A DNA stretch of 64,000 nt from Desulfitobacterium sp038181555 (lineage in GTDB: Bacteria > Bacillota > Desulfitobacteriia > Desulfitobacteriales > Desulfitobacteriaceae), in NCBI RefSeq assembly GCF_038181555.1, contig NZ_JBBWUA010000001.1, forward strand, positions 186,001 to 250,000. The letters are read 5' to 3'. Positions 17,286-25,752 of the stretch are shown in pieces. A program made the position numbers and the translations under genes. The notes under the pieces were generated by a model that worked only from the letters and a program-made list of their open reading frames with translations, ran no database searches and was not told where the DNA came from. Every line of letters begins with the position of its first letter. The first letter of the stretch is position 1.

Positions 17286-19790
17286 ATGGCACCCGATGTT
17301 CGACAAGTCAAGCTTGTGTCGATATTTAATCTTCTTAATCAACTCGGCAATAAAAACACCCTTAAAGAATACTTGAATGGAGTAATTGATTTTCTCGCGG
17401 ATTGGACCGGATGTGAGAAAATCGGTATTCGAGTTCTCGGCGAAGGCGATGCGGCCTATTATATGGTCCATCGGGGATTTGATGAGGATTTCATCTCTTC
17501 AGAAGGCTGTATTTCGATTCATGAGGATGAATGTGTCTGTTCGCGAGTGCTGAGACAACAATTTATCGAGGATGACCAGCCTTATATCTATGAAACGGGC
17601 ACTTACTATGCTCGCAACTTTACTCAGCACATTGGAGAATTGAACCCGGAACAACTTGCCGATTTCCGCGGAGTATGTGCCATAAGAAGATTCAAGAGCC
17701 TGGTTGTAATTCCCTTATTTCATCAGAAAACGATTATCGGAGTTATTCATATGGCCGATACCCAAGAGGGTAAGTTTGCAACGGGCGACCTACAATTCAT
17801 TGAAACCATCAGGCCCCTGATAGAAGAGGCGATTTATCGGCACAATCTGGAGGAAGATTTAAAGAATACAGTGCGCAGATATGAAGCAGAGGAAATGGTC
17901 ATTCGTAAGCTTAAGTTTGAAGAGCGTCTAGCCAGTATTTCCGCTCGCTTTAACCAACAAGAGGATTTTAAAGTAGCTGCAGAAGAATCCTTAATGGACA
18001 TTTTGGAGTTATTTAAGGCAGACTACGTCTGTCTGCGTCTTGGTAAGAGCTTAGATGAATACGCGAAGGCTTGTAGATCTGAAAGACAAAATTACAAAAG
18101 TCCAATTACAGAGGAATCCTTCCATGAATTAAAGAAACGTTGGGAAAAGGGCGAGATTCTTTGCCAGAAACCTGCCTACCAAGGGGAATTTCAAGAGATC
18201 GGAATGTTCTCTGAGGAAATTTTTGATAAGGATTCCATCTTAGCTTTCCCGCTCAACTTTAAAGGTTCTTTATTGGGAGCTTTCATTATTGTTAATATTT
18301 CTTCAGGAGGACTTCCCTTTCAGGAAATACTCAACCCCCTAAAACTGGTTACCGATACTCTTGCCAATGCCGTGGAACAAGGAAGAATTCATCAGCAATT
18401 AATGTGGTCAGAAAACCGTTACCGCACCATCTTCGACCATTCAGGAAGCGCTGTGCTGATTGTAGATGAAAATCTTAAAATACTTCTTTCCAACGCTCAA
18501 GCGCAGAAACTTTTAAGGCTACCCCGGGAAGCGCTGGATCATCAAGCTTATTTAACAGAATTTCTCCCGGATCGTGAAGTAGAGCGTCTGAAGAACTATA
18601 ACCGAAAGAGGCTACTCAAGGACCCCGAGGTGCCTACTCAATATGAAGCTCGATATAAGGACAGTCAAGGAAACATTAAGGATGTGATATCTTCTGCGGT
18701 CCATATTCCACAGACCACTCAAACTGTTCTTTCGATTATCGATGTTACGGAACAGAAGAGGGCAGAAGCGGAACTGCATTATTTAAGTTTACATGATAGC
18801 TTAACCGGTCTCTATAATCGTATCTTTTTCGATCAGCAATTACGTAAGTATGAAGTGGAATCAAGTGAAAAGACACTCTGTTTAATCATGTGTGATGTGA
18901 ATGGTTTAAAACTTATCAACACGACCTTTGGTAGCGAAGTTGGGGACCAAGTGCTTGTTGTAACAGCAGGGCTTTTGGAAGCGTGTTTTCCGGACAGATT
19001 GGTAGCGCGCATCGGCGGCGATGAATTTGCTGTGATCATTGAACAAGATGAATCGATTGATCTTGAACAGGCTTGCCAGCAATTCCGTAGGATAATAGAA
19101 GAATACAAAGAGGATCGTGTGGGCTTCCCCTTGGATCTCTCTTTAGGGTATGCTTGCTCTAAAAACTCTGGATTAAGTGGAAGCCAACTGGTGAAAAAGG
19201 CCGATGATGCCATGAACAGAGAGAAGCTGCATAATGACAAGAGCGCACGGAACTCTCAAGTACAAATACTTTCCAAAGCTCTGGAGTTTCGGGATTTTAT
19301 AACGGAAGGTCATGCGGAACGGGTGCAGAATCTAATTTTGGCGACAGGGGAATCCGTAGGCTTATCCAACCAACGTTTATCTGATTTAAAGCTTTTTGCC
19401 CAATTTCATGATATTGGCAAAGTGGGTATTCCTGATCATATTCTCTTTAAGAAAGGACGCCTTACCGAGGATGAGTGGAAAACCATGAGGGAGCATTGTG
19501 AAATTGGCCATCGTATTGCTCAGTCTGCTCCTGATATCTATCCCATATCCGAATGGATTCTTAAGCACCATGAAAACTGGGACGGTTCAGGGTATCCTCT
19601 AGGTTTAAAGGGTGAAGAGATTCCTATCGAGTGCCGAATTCTCGCTGTGGCAGATACCTTTGATGCCATGACAAATGATCGACCCTATCGGAAAGCGCAA
19701 ACAGTTGAGGCTGCTATCAAGGAGATCATTAGCTGTGCCGGAACCCAATTCGATCCCCGTATTGTGAAACACTTCGTGGAAACAATCTAG
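17286..19790 (+). CDS. GAF-GAF-PAS-GGDEF-HD-GYP cyclic-di-GMP signalling protein
   Basis: About 834 residues. ATG 17286 is 7 bp from AGGAGG (17273-17278); longer starts lack a site. Two GAF-like sensor regions (about 5-180 and 210-370) are followed by a PAS domain (about 380-490), a GGDEF domain (about 495-655) and HD-GYP (about 660-834). GGDEF is intact (RIGGDEFAVII, near 574) and HD-GYP is intact (FHDIGKVGIPD, HHENWDGSGYP). Both synthesis and breakdown of c-di-GMP are therefore possible, switched by the sensors. No membrane segment; cytoplasmic. The ligand of the GAF/PAS part is unknown. Confidence 0.92.
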   Translation: MAPDVRQVKLVSIFNLLNQLGNKNTLKEYLNGVIDFLADWTGCEKIGIRVLGEGDAAYYMVHRGFDEDFISSEGCISIHEDECVCSRVLRQQFIEDDQPYIYETGTYYARNFTQHIGELNPEQLADFRGVCAIRRFKSLVVIPLFHQKTIIGVIHMADTQEGKFATGDLQFIETIRPLIEEAIYRHNLEEDLKNTVRRYEAEEMVIRKLKFEERLASISARFNQQEDFKVAAEESLMDILELFKADYVCLRLGKSLDEYAKACRSERQNYKSPITEESFHELKKRWEKGEILCQKPAYQGEFQEIGMFSEEIFDKDSILAFPLNFKGSLLGAFIIVNISSGGLPFQEILNPLKLVTDTLANAVEQGRIHQQLMWSENRYRTIFDHSGSAVLIVDENLKILLSNAQAQKLLRLPREALDHQAYLTEFLPDREVERLKNYNRKRLLKDPEVPTQYEARYKDSQGNIKDVISSAVHIPQTTQTVLSIIDVTEQKRAEAELHYLSLHDSLTGLYNRIFFDQQLRKYEVESSEKTLCLIMCDVNGLKLINTTFGSEVGDQVLVVTAGLLEACFPDRLVARIGGDEFAVIIEQDESIDLEQACQQFRRIIEEYKEDRVGFPLDLSLGYACSKNSGLSGSQLVKKADDAMNREKLHNDKSARNSQVQILSKALEFRDFITEGHAERVQNLILATGESVGLSNQRLSDLKLFAQFHDIGKVGIPDHILFKKGRLTEDEWKTMREHCEIGHRIAQSAPDIYPISEWILKHHENWDGSGYPLGLKGEEIPIECRILAVADTFDAMTNDRPYRKAQTVEAAIKEIISCAGTQFDPRIVKHFVETI

Positions 19791-19955
19791 CTCGACGCAC
19801 CTAGGATAGCTTGAAAAAGTTGCCAAGGACATAGAAGAAAGTCTATAATGTAAAACAGTAAAATCAAGCATTAATTTAGCAATAATCTAGAAGTGTCAAA
19901 CAAGAGACTTATCTGAATCGACGAGATGGGATATTCGAAGGGAGCTTGAGAAATC

Positions 19956-21191
19956 ATGGCAAAGCTGAATGAAAATTATTTAAAACTACCGGGCAGTTAT
20001 TTGTTCTCAGAAATTGCGCGCAGGGTCAATGAGTTTAAAAGTCAACATCCAAATGTAGATATGATTCGCTTAGGAATTGGCGATGTAACGAGACCGCTGG
20101 CACCGGCGGTAGTAGAGGCTATGAAGAATGCTGTTGATGAAATGGGCAAGCCAGAGTCCTTTAGAGGGTATGGCCCGGAACAAGGCTATGATTTTCTCAT
20201 TGAAAGAATTATTGCCAATGATTATCGCCCTCGTGGTATTGAATTAGGTAAGGATGAAGTCTTTGTAAGTGATGGAGCTAAAAGCGATACAGCTAATTTT
20301 CAAGAGATATTCGGCTTAGATAATGTCATGGCGGTAACGGATCCTGTCTATCCTGTGTATGTGGACAGCAATGTCATGGCCGGACGAACCGGTATGTACG
20401 ATACGGAGAAAGGGCAGTATGGAAAAATCGTCTATCTTCCTTGTACCGAGGAAAATGGTATGAAACCCGCTCTGCCAACCACTCCTGTGGATATGATCTA
20501 TCTTTGTTTCCCCAACAATCCTACCGGTATGACGTTGACTAAAGAGGAATTGAGGCTCTGGGTTGATTATGCACGAGAGAATAACGCGATCATTCTCTTT
20601 GACTCAGCCTATGAAGCCTTTATTCGTGAAGAAGAGGTTCCCCGCAGTATCTACGAAGTCGAAGGAGCACGCCAAGTCGCAGTAGAGTTCCGTAGCTTCT
20701 CTAAGACAGCGGGCTTTACCGGAACACGTTGTGCCTATACCGTGGTGCCTAAGGATGTACTAGTCTATGACTCCCAAGGCCAAGGACATAGCCTTAACAA
20801 GCTCTGGCTAAGAAGGCAGACAACCAAATTTAATGGCGTATCCTATCCGGTTCAAGCCGCTGCTGCCGCAGTGTATTCAGAAGAAGGGAAAAAGCAGATC
20901 AGAGCTACCATAGATTATTACATGGAAAATGCCCGCATCATCCGTGAAGGGCTGAAGGAAGCCGGATTTAAAGTCTTTGGCGGCGTCAATGCCCCCTATA
21001 TTTGGATGAAAACTCCCCATAATATGGGCTCCTGGGAGTTTTTCGATAAGCTGATGGCTGAAGCACACGTAGTAGGTACCCCAGGCGCAGGCTTCGGAGC
21101 TAATGGCGAAGGATATTTCCGTCTCACCGCCTTTGGCACCCGCGAAAACACTGAGAAGGCCATTGAGCGGATTAAGACTCGGATGAAGTAA
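19956..21191 (+). CDS. dapL: LL-diaminopimelate aminotransferase
   Basis: A 411-residue class-I PLP aminotransferase converting tetrahydrodipicolinate directly to LL-diaminopimelate, the short route to lysine and peptidoglycan used by plants, chlamydiae and many clostridia. It shows the family start (LNENYLKLPGSYLFSEIARR), IRLGIGDVTRPL, the FRGYGPEQGYDFL loop, CFPNNPTGM, and the PLP lysine in FRSFSKTAGFTGTRC. The ATG is preceded by GGGAGCTTGAG. Transcribed alone, ending at a hairpin at 21234. Confidence 0.97.
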   Translation: MAKLNENYLKLPGSYLFSEIARRVNEFKSQHPNVDMIRLGIGDVTRPLAPAVVEAMKNAVDEMGKPESFRGYGPEQGYDFLIERIIANDYRPRGIELGKDEVFVSDGAKSDTANFQEIFGLDNVMAVTDPVYPVYVDSNVMAGRTGMYDTEKGQYGKIVYLPCTEENGMKPALPTTPVDMIYLCFPNNPTGMTLTKEELRLWVDYARENNAIILFDSAYEAFIREEEVPRSIYEVEGARQVAVEFRSFSKTAGFTGTRCAYTVVPKDVLVYDSQGQGHSLNKLWLRRQTTKFNGVSYPVQAAAAAVYSEEGKKQIRATIDYYMENARIIREGLKEAGFKVFGGVNAPYIWMKTPHNMGSWEFFDKLMAEAHVVGTPGAGFGANGEGYFRLTAFGTRENTEKAIERIKTRMK

Positions 21192-21233
21192 GGCTGAGTC
21201 AGCCTTGGCCTTGTAATACCTAGTGGATATATG

Positions 21234-21275
21234 AAAGCCAGTCCTCTTAAGTTTGTAAGGGGGCTGGCTTTGTGC
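21234..21275 (+). terminator. Terminator of dapL
   Basis: AAAGCCAG (21234-21241) pairs with the CTGGCTTT ending at 21271, with a further TCTTA/TAAGG inner helix. Weak T content follows. Just upstream AAGGCTGA/TCAGCCTT forms a small palindrome at 21192-21208. Confidence 0.7.
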
Positions 21276-21301
21276 GTTGTATGTTGCTCTGAACGATAGA
21301 G

Positions 21302-21525
21302 TCTCCAGAATTTTACTTTACTCGTTCACTCGATAAGCTGTGCGCACCCGTTCTAATCGCTTAATCTACCCGCTCCGTCTGGTACCCCGCTAAATCGCCA
21401 TCCTTGGCTCTCTAGCGGGTTGGAAACGTCCTGTTTCCAACCAGACTACGCAGCTAGATTTTCGCGAAGAACGGTTAGCTGCTCGCTTAAAAGTCGTTCT
21501 CTACTGTAAAGTAAAATTCTTGGGA
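21302..21525 (-). repeat. Structured dispersed element, copy A
   Basis: One of four about 220-nt elements sharing an outer helix and several inner helices. Here the outer arms are AGAATTTTACTTTAC (21307-21321) and GTAAAGTAAAATTCT (21506-21520), 15 bp perfect. The inner pair GTCTGGT/ACCAGAC differs in sequence from the other copies but still pairs. Edges are CCCAAG at the 5' side and TGGAGA at the 3' side, read on the minus strand. No open reading frame is inside. Family unknown to me. Confidence 0.8.
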
Positions 21526-21677
21526 TGGATTCAAAGTACATTAAGAATATTCTTTGCAGATTGTAGACAAGCCTAAATAGCCCATACCCATATTAATACT
21601 TAGGGAATGGTCTGCAGCTTGCGCTTCACTCAATAAAGACCAAGGAAGCTGCTAGGTATGAGGATTCGAACCAAGTT

Positions 21678-21734
21678 TAATCCGTGCTCACGAAGCGTCC
21701 CCAAGGTAATCCGTACTCAAGAAGCGGCCCAAGG
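21678..21734 (+). repeat. Tandem 28-29-bp direct repeat running into copy B
   Basis: Two adjacent copies, 21678-21706 and 21707-21734, both start TAATCCGT, share CTCA-GAAGCG, and end CCCAAGG. The second copy's end is also the 5' edge of structured element copy B, so the edge of the element has been duplicated. Confidence 0.6.
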
Positions 21735-21949
21735 AGCTTGCTTTACGCCAAAGAACGGCTTCTAAGCGAGTACTACCCGTTCTTCGCGAAAAGCTTTCAG
21801 CGGAGTCGGGTTGGAAACAGGACGTTTCCAACTGACTAGAGAGCCAAGGATGGCGATTTAGTCAGGAACCCGACGGAGCAGAATGCTTGAGCGTTAGAAC
21901 GGGTGTGCGCAGCTTACAGAGTGAACGGGTAAAGCAAGCTCCTGGAGAC
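21728..21949 (+). repeat. Structured dispersed element, copy B (inverted relative to copy A)
   Basis: Outer arms GGAGCTTGCTTTAC (21733-21746) and GTAAAGCAAGCTCC (21929-21942) pair fully. Inner helices: ACCCGTTCT (21775-21783) with AGAACGGGT (21896-21904); GTCGGGTT (21805-21812) with AACCCGAC (21867-21874); CTGACTA (21832-21838) with TAGTCAG (21859-21865). An invariant GGAAAC/GTTTCC hairpin lies in the middle. With copy A it forms a head-to-head arrangement about 200 bp apart. Confidence 0.8.
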
Positions 21950-21986
21950 ACCCCAAAAATCGTGGGGTCCAACAGCAGGCGAGCCC

Positions 21987-23009
21987 CTAAACCTCCCCCA
22001 TAATCTTCCCCATCTCCGAAATATCATATCCGCCAATCCCCGCCACCTCATTGCGGAAGCTATCGGACTTCAAAATGCTTAACAAAGCCTGAAAGTGAGG
22101 CTTCACGAGATCTTCCATAAGCATGACCATGTCATAGCGTTCTTTATGTAAGGGTACAAAATCAAGGGAGCTGACTTGCATAGCCGCTTTCTCAATTCCT
22201 AGGCCGACATCTGCTTCCCCGCGGGCCACGCGGCTGGCCACGGCCATGTGAGACATTTCCTCGTCGGCATAACCTTGAACCCTTTGGTGAGGGATATCGG
22301 CCAAGCGAAGCTGCTCATCCAGAAGAACCCGTGCCCCGGAGCCTCGTTCGCGGTTGACAAAGCGGATATCCGGCCGAGCCAAATCACTCCAGGTAAGAAT
22401 TTTCTTCGGATTGCCTTTGGCTACATAGAATCCCTCCATGCGATAAACGATGTTCACGACGCTCGCAGGATACCCAGGCAAAAGGTAGCGAACGTAGGGG
22501 AGATTGTACTCGTTAGTATGGCTGTCCCATAAGTGAGTCGTCACCACATTAGCTTGTCCGTGGTAAAGAGCTATCAGTCCATCGAGGCTACCGCTATATT
22601 GGCGGAGAAAACTAATATGCGGAAATTGTTTTTGCAAGTGTCGAGTTAAAATATCCAGGAGAATATCCTGGCCACAGATAACCAAGCTTCCATTTTGAAG
22701 GGAGGAGCGGCGGGCGTAATTAGAGTGGGTCGATGTTTCAGGGAATTCATTAGGATTATCTGCCATGGTTGAAACAGGTGCATACTGAGGATTGCTAGGG
22801 GATTGCTCTGATGTCGTTGTAGCCGGCTGCGCTAAATAGCCTCCTTTAGATTTACGAATGTAATCTTCCAAATCGGAATTTTGAATGCGAAACTTGCGCC
22901 CGATCCGATAGGCGCTTAGGTCGCCGCGTTTAATCATTTCGTAGACTGTGAACTTCGATATTTTAAGGATATTCGCGACTTCCTCAGGAGTGTACGTGAC
23001 ATTAGACAA
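21987..23009 (-). CDS. DNA-binding regulator with molybdate/ModA-like ligand domain
   Basis: About 340 residues. The N-terminal 55 residues are an excisionase-type helix-turn-helix (TYTPEEVANILKISKFTVYE). Residues about 95-335 resemble a periplasmic-binding-protein fold of the COG1910 type. TTG 23009 is preferred (AGGGGAG 6-7 bp upstream); an ATG at 23027 would put that site inside the gene. This architecture is common beside molybdate or tungstate transporters and is thought to sense the oxyanion or its cofactor inside the cell. It is divergent from modABC, the likely target. A low-complexity linker (about 60-95) joins the domains. Confidence 0.88.
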   Translation of the reverse strand: MSNVTYTPEEVANILKISKFTVYEMIKRGDLSAYRIGRKFRIQNSDLEDYIRKSKGGYLAQPATTTSEQSPSNPQYAPVSTMADNPNEFPETSTHSNYARRSSLQNGSLVICGQDILLDILTRHLQKQFPHISFLRQYSGSLDGLIALYHGQANVVTTHLWDSHTNEYNLPYVRYLLPGYPASVVNIVYRMEGFYVAKGNPKKILTWSDLARPDIRFVNRERGSGARVLLDEQLRLADIPHQRVQGYADEEMSHMAVASRVARGEADVGLGIEKAAMQVSSLDFVPLHKERYDMVMLMEDLVKPHFQALLSILKSDSFRNEVAGIGGYDISEMGKIMGEV

Positions 23010-23185
23010 GGGTAGCTCCCCTCTCATTACTGCATGACTATGCAGTGTTATTTATAGCCTACTAGTTACTGGCTGCTGATAAAAGACCAAGTAACATTTT
23101 ATATGTGTAGAGTTGAGTGAGTTTTCTTCGGGCAATTTATTATTGATATTTATTATAACATATCATATAATGTGAGAGAAGTTCA

Positions 23186-23282
23186 GTTATGTTTGGTTTA
23201 GTTTGGATGAGTCAAAGCCAATGCATTTGCCTTTGGTGAGGAAATGCCCGACCAATTTGTTTGAATCATGTTATGTTTGGTT
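23186..23282. promoter_or_regulatory. Repeated GTTATGTTTGGTT sites between regulator and modA
   Basis: An identical 13-mer occurs at 23186-23198 and 23270-23282, exactly 84 bp (eight helical turns) apart. TTTGGTTTAGTTTGG and TTTGAATC variants lie around them. Between them GCATTT/AAATGC forms a hairpin near 23223-23247. They are candidate operators for the divergent regulator; this is inference. Confidence 0.45.
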
Positions 23283-23357
23283 GATTTGAATATAGTTTGA
23301 ATCTACCTCTATTTCTTAGTATAGGAATTAAAGAATTTTGCGTAGGAGGTAAAAAGG

Positions 23358-24179
23358 ATGAAAAGATTATTAAGAACAATGGTTATGGGTAGTCTGATTT
23401 TGTCCCTTCTCTTAGTTGGTTGTGACAGCGGTGGTAATAGCACCAATGGTTCTAATGGAGCGGCTAACACGCCTCAAGTAAAACCAACCGAGCTAATAAT
23501 TTCCGCAGCGGCAAGCTTAAAGAGCTCCATGGGAGAAGTGCAAACTCTCTATGAAGGGAAGAATACTCAAGTCAAGCTTATTATAAACTATGGTAGCTCC
23601 GGCACCCTCCAGCAACAAATCGAGCAAGGGGCACCGGCCGATCTCTTTATTTCAGCTGGCAAATCCCAGGTGGATGCACTGTTGGAAAAGAACTTAATGG
23701 TAAAAGAAAGTGTTGTAAATTTACTGGGTAATGAATTAGTTCTTGTGGTAGGAGCAGATAATACAGAGGTTAAATCCATCCAAGATCTAAGCAAAGACGG
23801 CGTTGTCAAGATCGGAATTGGCACACCGGAATCTGTTCCGGCAGGAAAATATGCCAAGGAGGCTTTCACCTCCATAAAGCTTTGGGATAGCTTGCAACCA
23901 AAATTTGTTATGGCCAAAGATGTGACCCAAGTATTAAACTATGTGGAGACTGGTAATGTGGAAGCGGGTGTGGTCTACAAATCCGATGCCCAAGGATCAA
24001 CAAAAGCCAGAGTTGTAGAATCCTTCCCTGCCGATAGTCATAAACCCATTATATATCCTGCAGGAATCGTCTCTGCTACTACACATAAGGCAGAAGCTGA
24101 AGCGTTCTTAACCTATTTACAAAGTAGCGAAGCTCAGGATATATTTACTAAATACGGATTTAAGATTGCTGGAAAATAG
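23358..24179 (+). CDS. modA: Molybdate ABC transporter substrate-binding lipoprotein
   Basis: A 273-residue lipoprotein. The signal peptide ends in the lipobox LLVGC (Cys22). The ModA core begins ELIISAAASLKSSM, followed by NYGSSGTLQQQIEQGAPADL, which provides oxyanion-binding Ser residues, and YVETGNVEAGVVYKSDA. It captures molybdate, perhaps also tungstate, outside the membrane and hands it to ModBC. The start has a TAGGAGGTAAAAAGG site. First gene of modABC, opposite the sensor-regulator gene. Need for molybdenum is clear from three molybdoenzymes in this window. Confidence 0.93.
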   Translation: MKRLLRTMVMGSLILSLLLVGCDSGGNSTNGSNGAANTPQVKPTELIISAAASLKSSMGEVQTLYEGKNTQVKLIINYGSSGTLQQQIEQGAPADLFISAGKSQVDALLEKNLMVKESVVNLLGNELVLVVGADNTEVKSIQDLSKDGVVKIGIGTPESVPAGKYAKEAFTSIKLWDSLQPKFVMAKDVTQVLNYVETGNVEAGVVYKSDAQGSTKARVVESFPADSHKPIIYPAGIVSATTHKAEAEAFLTYLQSSEAQDIFTKYGFKIAGK

Positions 24180-24205
24180 ATTACAACTAACATTGAGGGT
24201 TTGCG

Positions 24206-24895
24206 ATGGACTTTGATTTTTCACCTATAGTTTTATCTGTAAAGGTTGCAACAGCTGCGGTATTAATCGTAGTCTGTTTTGCAATTCCCATTGCCACGCT
24301 TATGGCCAAGCGTCAGTTTCCGGGGAAGACCATTGTGGAATCACTGCTGACACTACCCTTAGTGTTGCCACCTTCGGTGGTTGGTTTTGTTCTCCTTTAC
24401 ATGTTTGGCAAGAATGGCCCCATCGGTAAGCTGTTGGCGGAGTTTTTTCAGGTGACCGTCGTTTTCAGCATCTGGGGTGCAGTCATTGCAGCGGCCGTTG
24501 TCTCTTTTCCGATGATGTATCAATCAGTAAAAGCTGCGATCGAAAGCGTAGACTCGCAGCTAGAACAAGCCGCCCGGACCCTTGGTGCCGGGGAGATGAG
24601 AATCTTCTTTACGATTACGATTCCTTTAGCTTGGAACGGTGTAGTGGCCGGCTTTGTTCTGGCTTTCGCCCGCTCCCTCGGCGAATTTGGTGCAACCCTC
24701 ATGCTTGCCGGCAATATTCCCGGCAAGACCTCAACCATGCCCCTAGCGATTTACTTCGCTAGTGAAAGCGGCAACACACGGGAAGCCTGGATTCTGGTCT
24801 CGATTATGGTGTTGTTTAGCTTTCTGGTTATTTTTGGCCTTAATCATTGGGGCAAAGGGAAAGAGAACGCTAAGTCCGATGGGAGGGTGGCGTAA
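24206..24895 (+). CDS. modB: Molybdate ABC transporter permease
   Basis: A 229-residue permease with about five or six membrane helices. The cytoplasmic coupling motif is EQAARTLGAGEMRIFFTITI, then FARSLGEFGATLMLAGNIPG, both typical of ModB. It forms the membrane channel with ModC. It starts 26 bp after modA and overlaps modC by one base (TAATGG junction). Confidence 0.94.
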   Translation: MDFDFSPIVLSVKVATAAVLIVVCFAIPIATLMAKRQFPGKTIVESLLTLPLVLPPSVVGFVLLYMFGKNGPIGKLLAEFFQVTVVFSIWGAVIAAAVVSFPMMYQSVKAAIESVDSQLEQAARTLGAGEMRIFFTITIPLAWNGVVAGFVLAFARSLGEFGATLMLAGNIPGKTSTMPLAIYFASESGNTREAWILVSIMVLFSFLVIFGLNHWGKGKENAKSDGRVA

Positions 24896-25542
24896 TGGTC
24901 AAAGTACAATTGCAACGGAAGCTTCCTACTTTTACCCTGGAAGTCGACTTTGCAGTAGATAACCATATTCTTGCCATCGTCGGCCCCTCCGGAGCTGGAA
25001 AAACCACAGTACTCCAATGCTTGGCAGGACTGCAAATCCCTTCTCAGGGTGAGATTATGATTAATGGCAAGACCATCTTTTCTTCGGAGCGAAACGTCAA
25101 TCTCCCTGTGCGCAAACGGCGGATTGGCTATGTGTTCCAAGATTACGCCCTATTCCCCCATATGACTATCGAAAAGAATGTTCTCTACGGGAAGCCAAAG
25201 CAAACCCAATCTTCTCATCAGTCCATGGGCGTCACAGAGATACTTGATATTCTTCAAATTGGTCATTTGCGACAACGTTTTCCCCGTCAGATATCAGGAG
25301 GAGAAAAGCAACGGGTGGCCTTAGCCCGGGCGTTAATGACCGAACCGGAGCTTTTGCTTCTCGATGAATCCCTCTCCGCCCTAGATCCTGATACTCGAGC
25401 CCTGCTTCAGCAAGAACTGCTTAAGGTTCAACAACAGTGGCAGATCCCCTTCATTATGGTAACCCACGATCCCCGTGAAGCGGAGGTCCTCGGTAGCCGG
25501 ATTCTGCGGATTGATAAGGGTGCCCAAGAGACTCTTAAATGA
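24895..25542 (+). CDS. modC: Molybdate ABC transporter ATPase (short, no TOBE/MOP domain)
   Basis: A 215-residue ATPase. Walker A GPSGAGKTTVLQ, signature ISGGEKQRVALARAL and Walker B LLLLDESLSALDP are intact. It ends soon after the H-loop (VTHDPREAEVLG), so the C-terminal molybdate-binding MOP domain of classical ModC (about 350 residues) is missing. Feedback by that domain is therefore absent; intracellular sensing may be done by the divergent regulator. Its stop codon lies in a REP hairpin (25540-25568). Confidence 0.92.
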   Translation: MVKVQLQRKLPTFTLEVDFAVDNHILAIVGPSGAGKTTVLQCLAGLQIPSQGEIMINGKTIFSSERNVNLPVRKRRIGYVFQDYALFPHMTIEKNVLYGKPKQTQSSHQSMGVTEILDILQIGHLRQRFPRQISGGEKQRVALARALMTEPELLLLDESLSALDPDTRALLQQELLKVQQQWQIPFIMVTHDPREAEVLGSRILRIDKGAQETLK

Positions 25543-25568
25543 AAACTGGGGACAGGTCTCTGTTTTCA
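25540..25568 (+). repeat. REP hairpin at the modC stop
   Basis: TGAAAAC and GTTTTCA flank TGGGGACAGGTCTCT. It carries the GACAGGT core shared by the other REPs in this window. The TGA stop of modC is its first three bases. Confidence 0.7.
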
Positions 25569-25576
25569 TTTATCCA

Positions 25577-25682
25577 TGCAAAGACACATCGGTGGTTACT
25601 TTGGTGGTGTCAACTGTGGTGCCCCTGGGTCGCACGAAGGAAAGTGCCTCTTCTCTATTTTAGAGAAGGGGCACTTTTTATG
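25577..25682 (+). promoter_or_regulatory. Attenuator-type leader before an ABC importer (possible riboswitch)
   Basis: A terminator lies at 25641-25681: AAAGTGCCTCTTCTCT pairs with AGAGAAGGGGCACTTT, then TTTA. Its 3' arm AGGGGCAC (25667-25674) can instead pair with GTGCCCCT (25619-25626), giving a mutually exclusive antiterminator. Upstream, GACAC (25583) and GTGTC (about 25606) close a further helix. No class known to me fits. The following ABC genes are the presumed target. Confidence 0.5.
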
Positions 25683-25752
25683 TCTAAACACTCACCCATC
25701 CCCGCAGGTTTCAATACACTATTACATAATGAAAGGAAAGGGGGAAGGGACA

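Noticed and set aside
21655..21690. Possible tRNA T-arm on the minus strand (GGTTCGAATCC)
   Set aside because: The bases on either side do not make the 5-bp T stem, and no anticodon arm or acceptor stem fits upstream. Chance match.
21302..21949. CRISPR array or ordinary insertion sequence in the 800-bp dapL gap
   Set aside because: No regular short repeats with unique spacers and no transposase frame; the sequence is explained by two inverted copies of a folded element.
23200..23260. Molybdenum-cofactor riboswitch before modA
   Set aside because: A GCATTT/AAATGC hairpin is present but I cannot see the conserved multi-helix core of the Moco RNA. Not supported.
25576..25752. Longer N-terminus of the importer ATPase reaching into the leader
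   Set aside because: The extra 59 residues cover the terminator hairpin and have no family similarity; TTG 25753 or ATG 25729 has a ribosome site.
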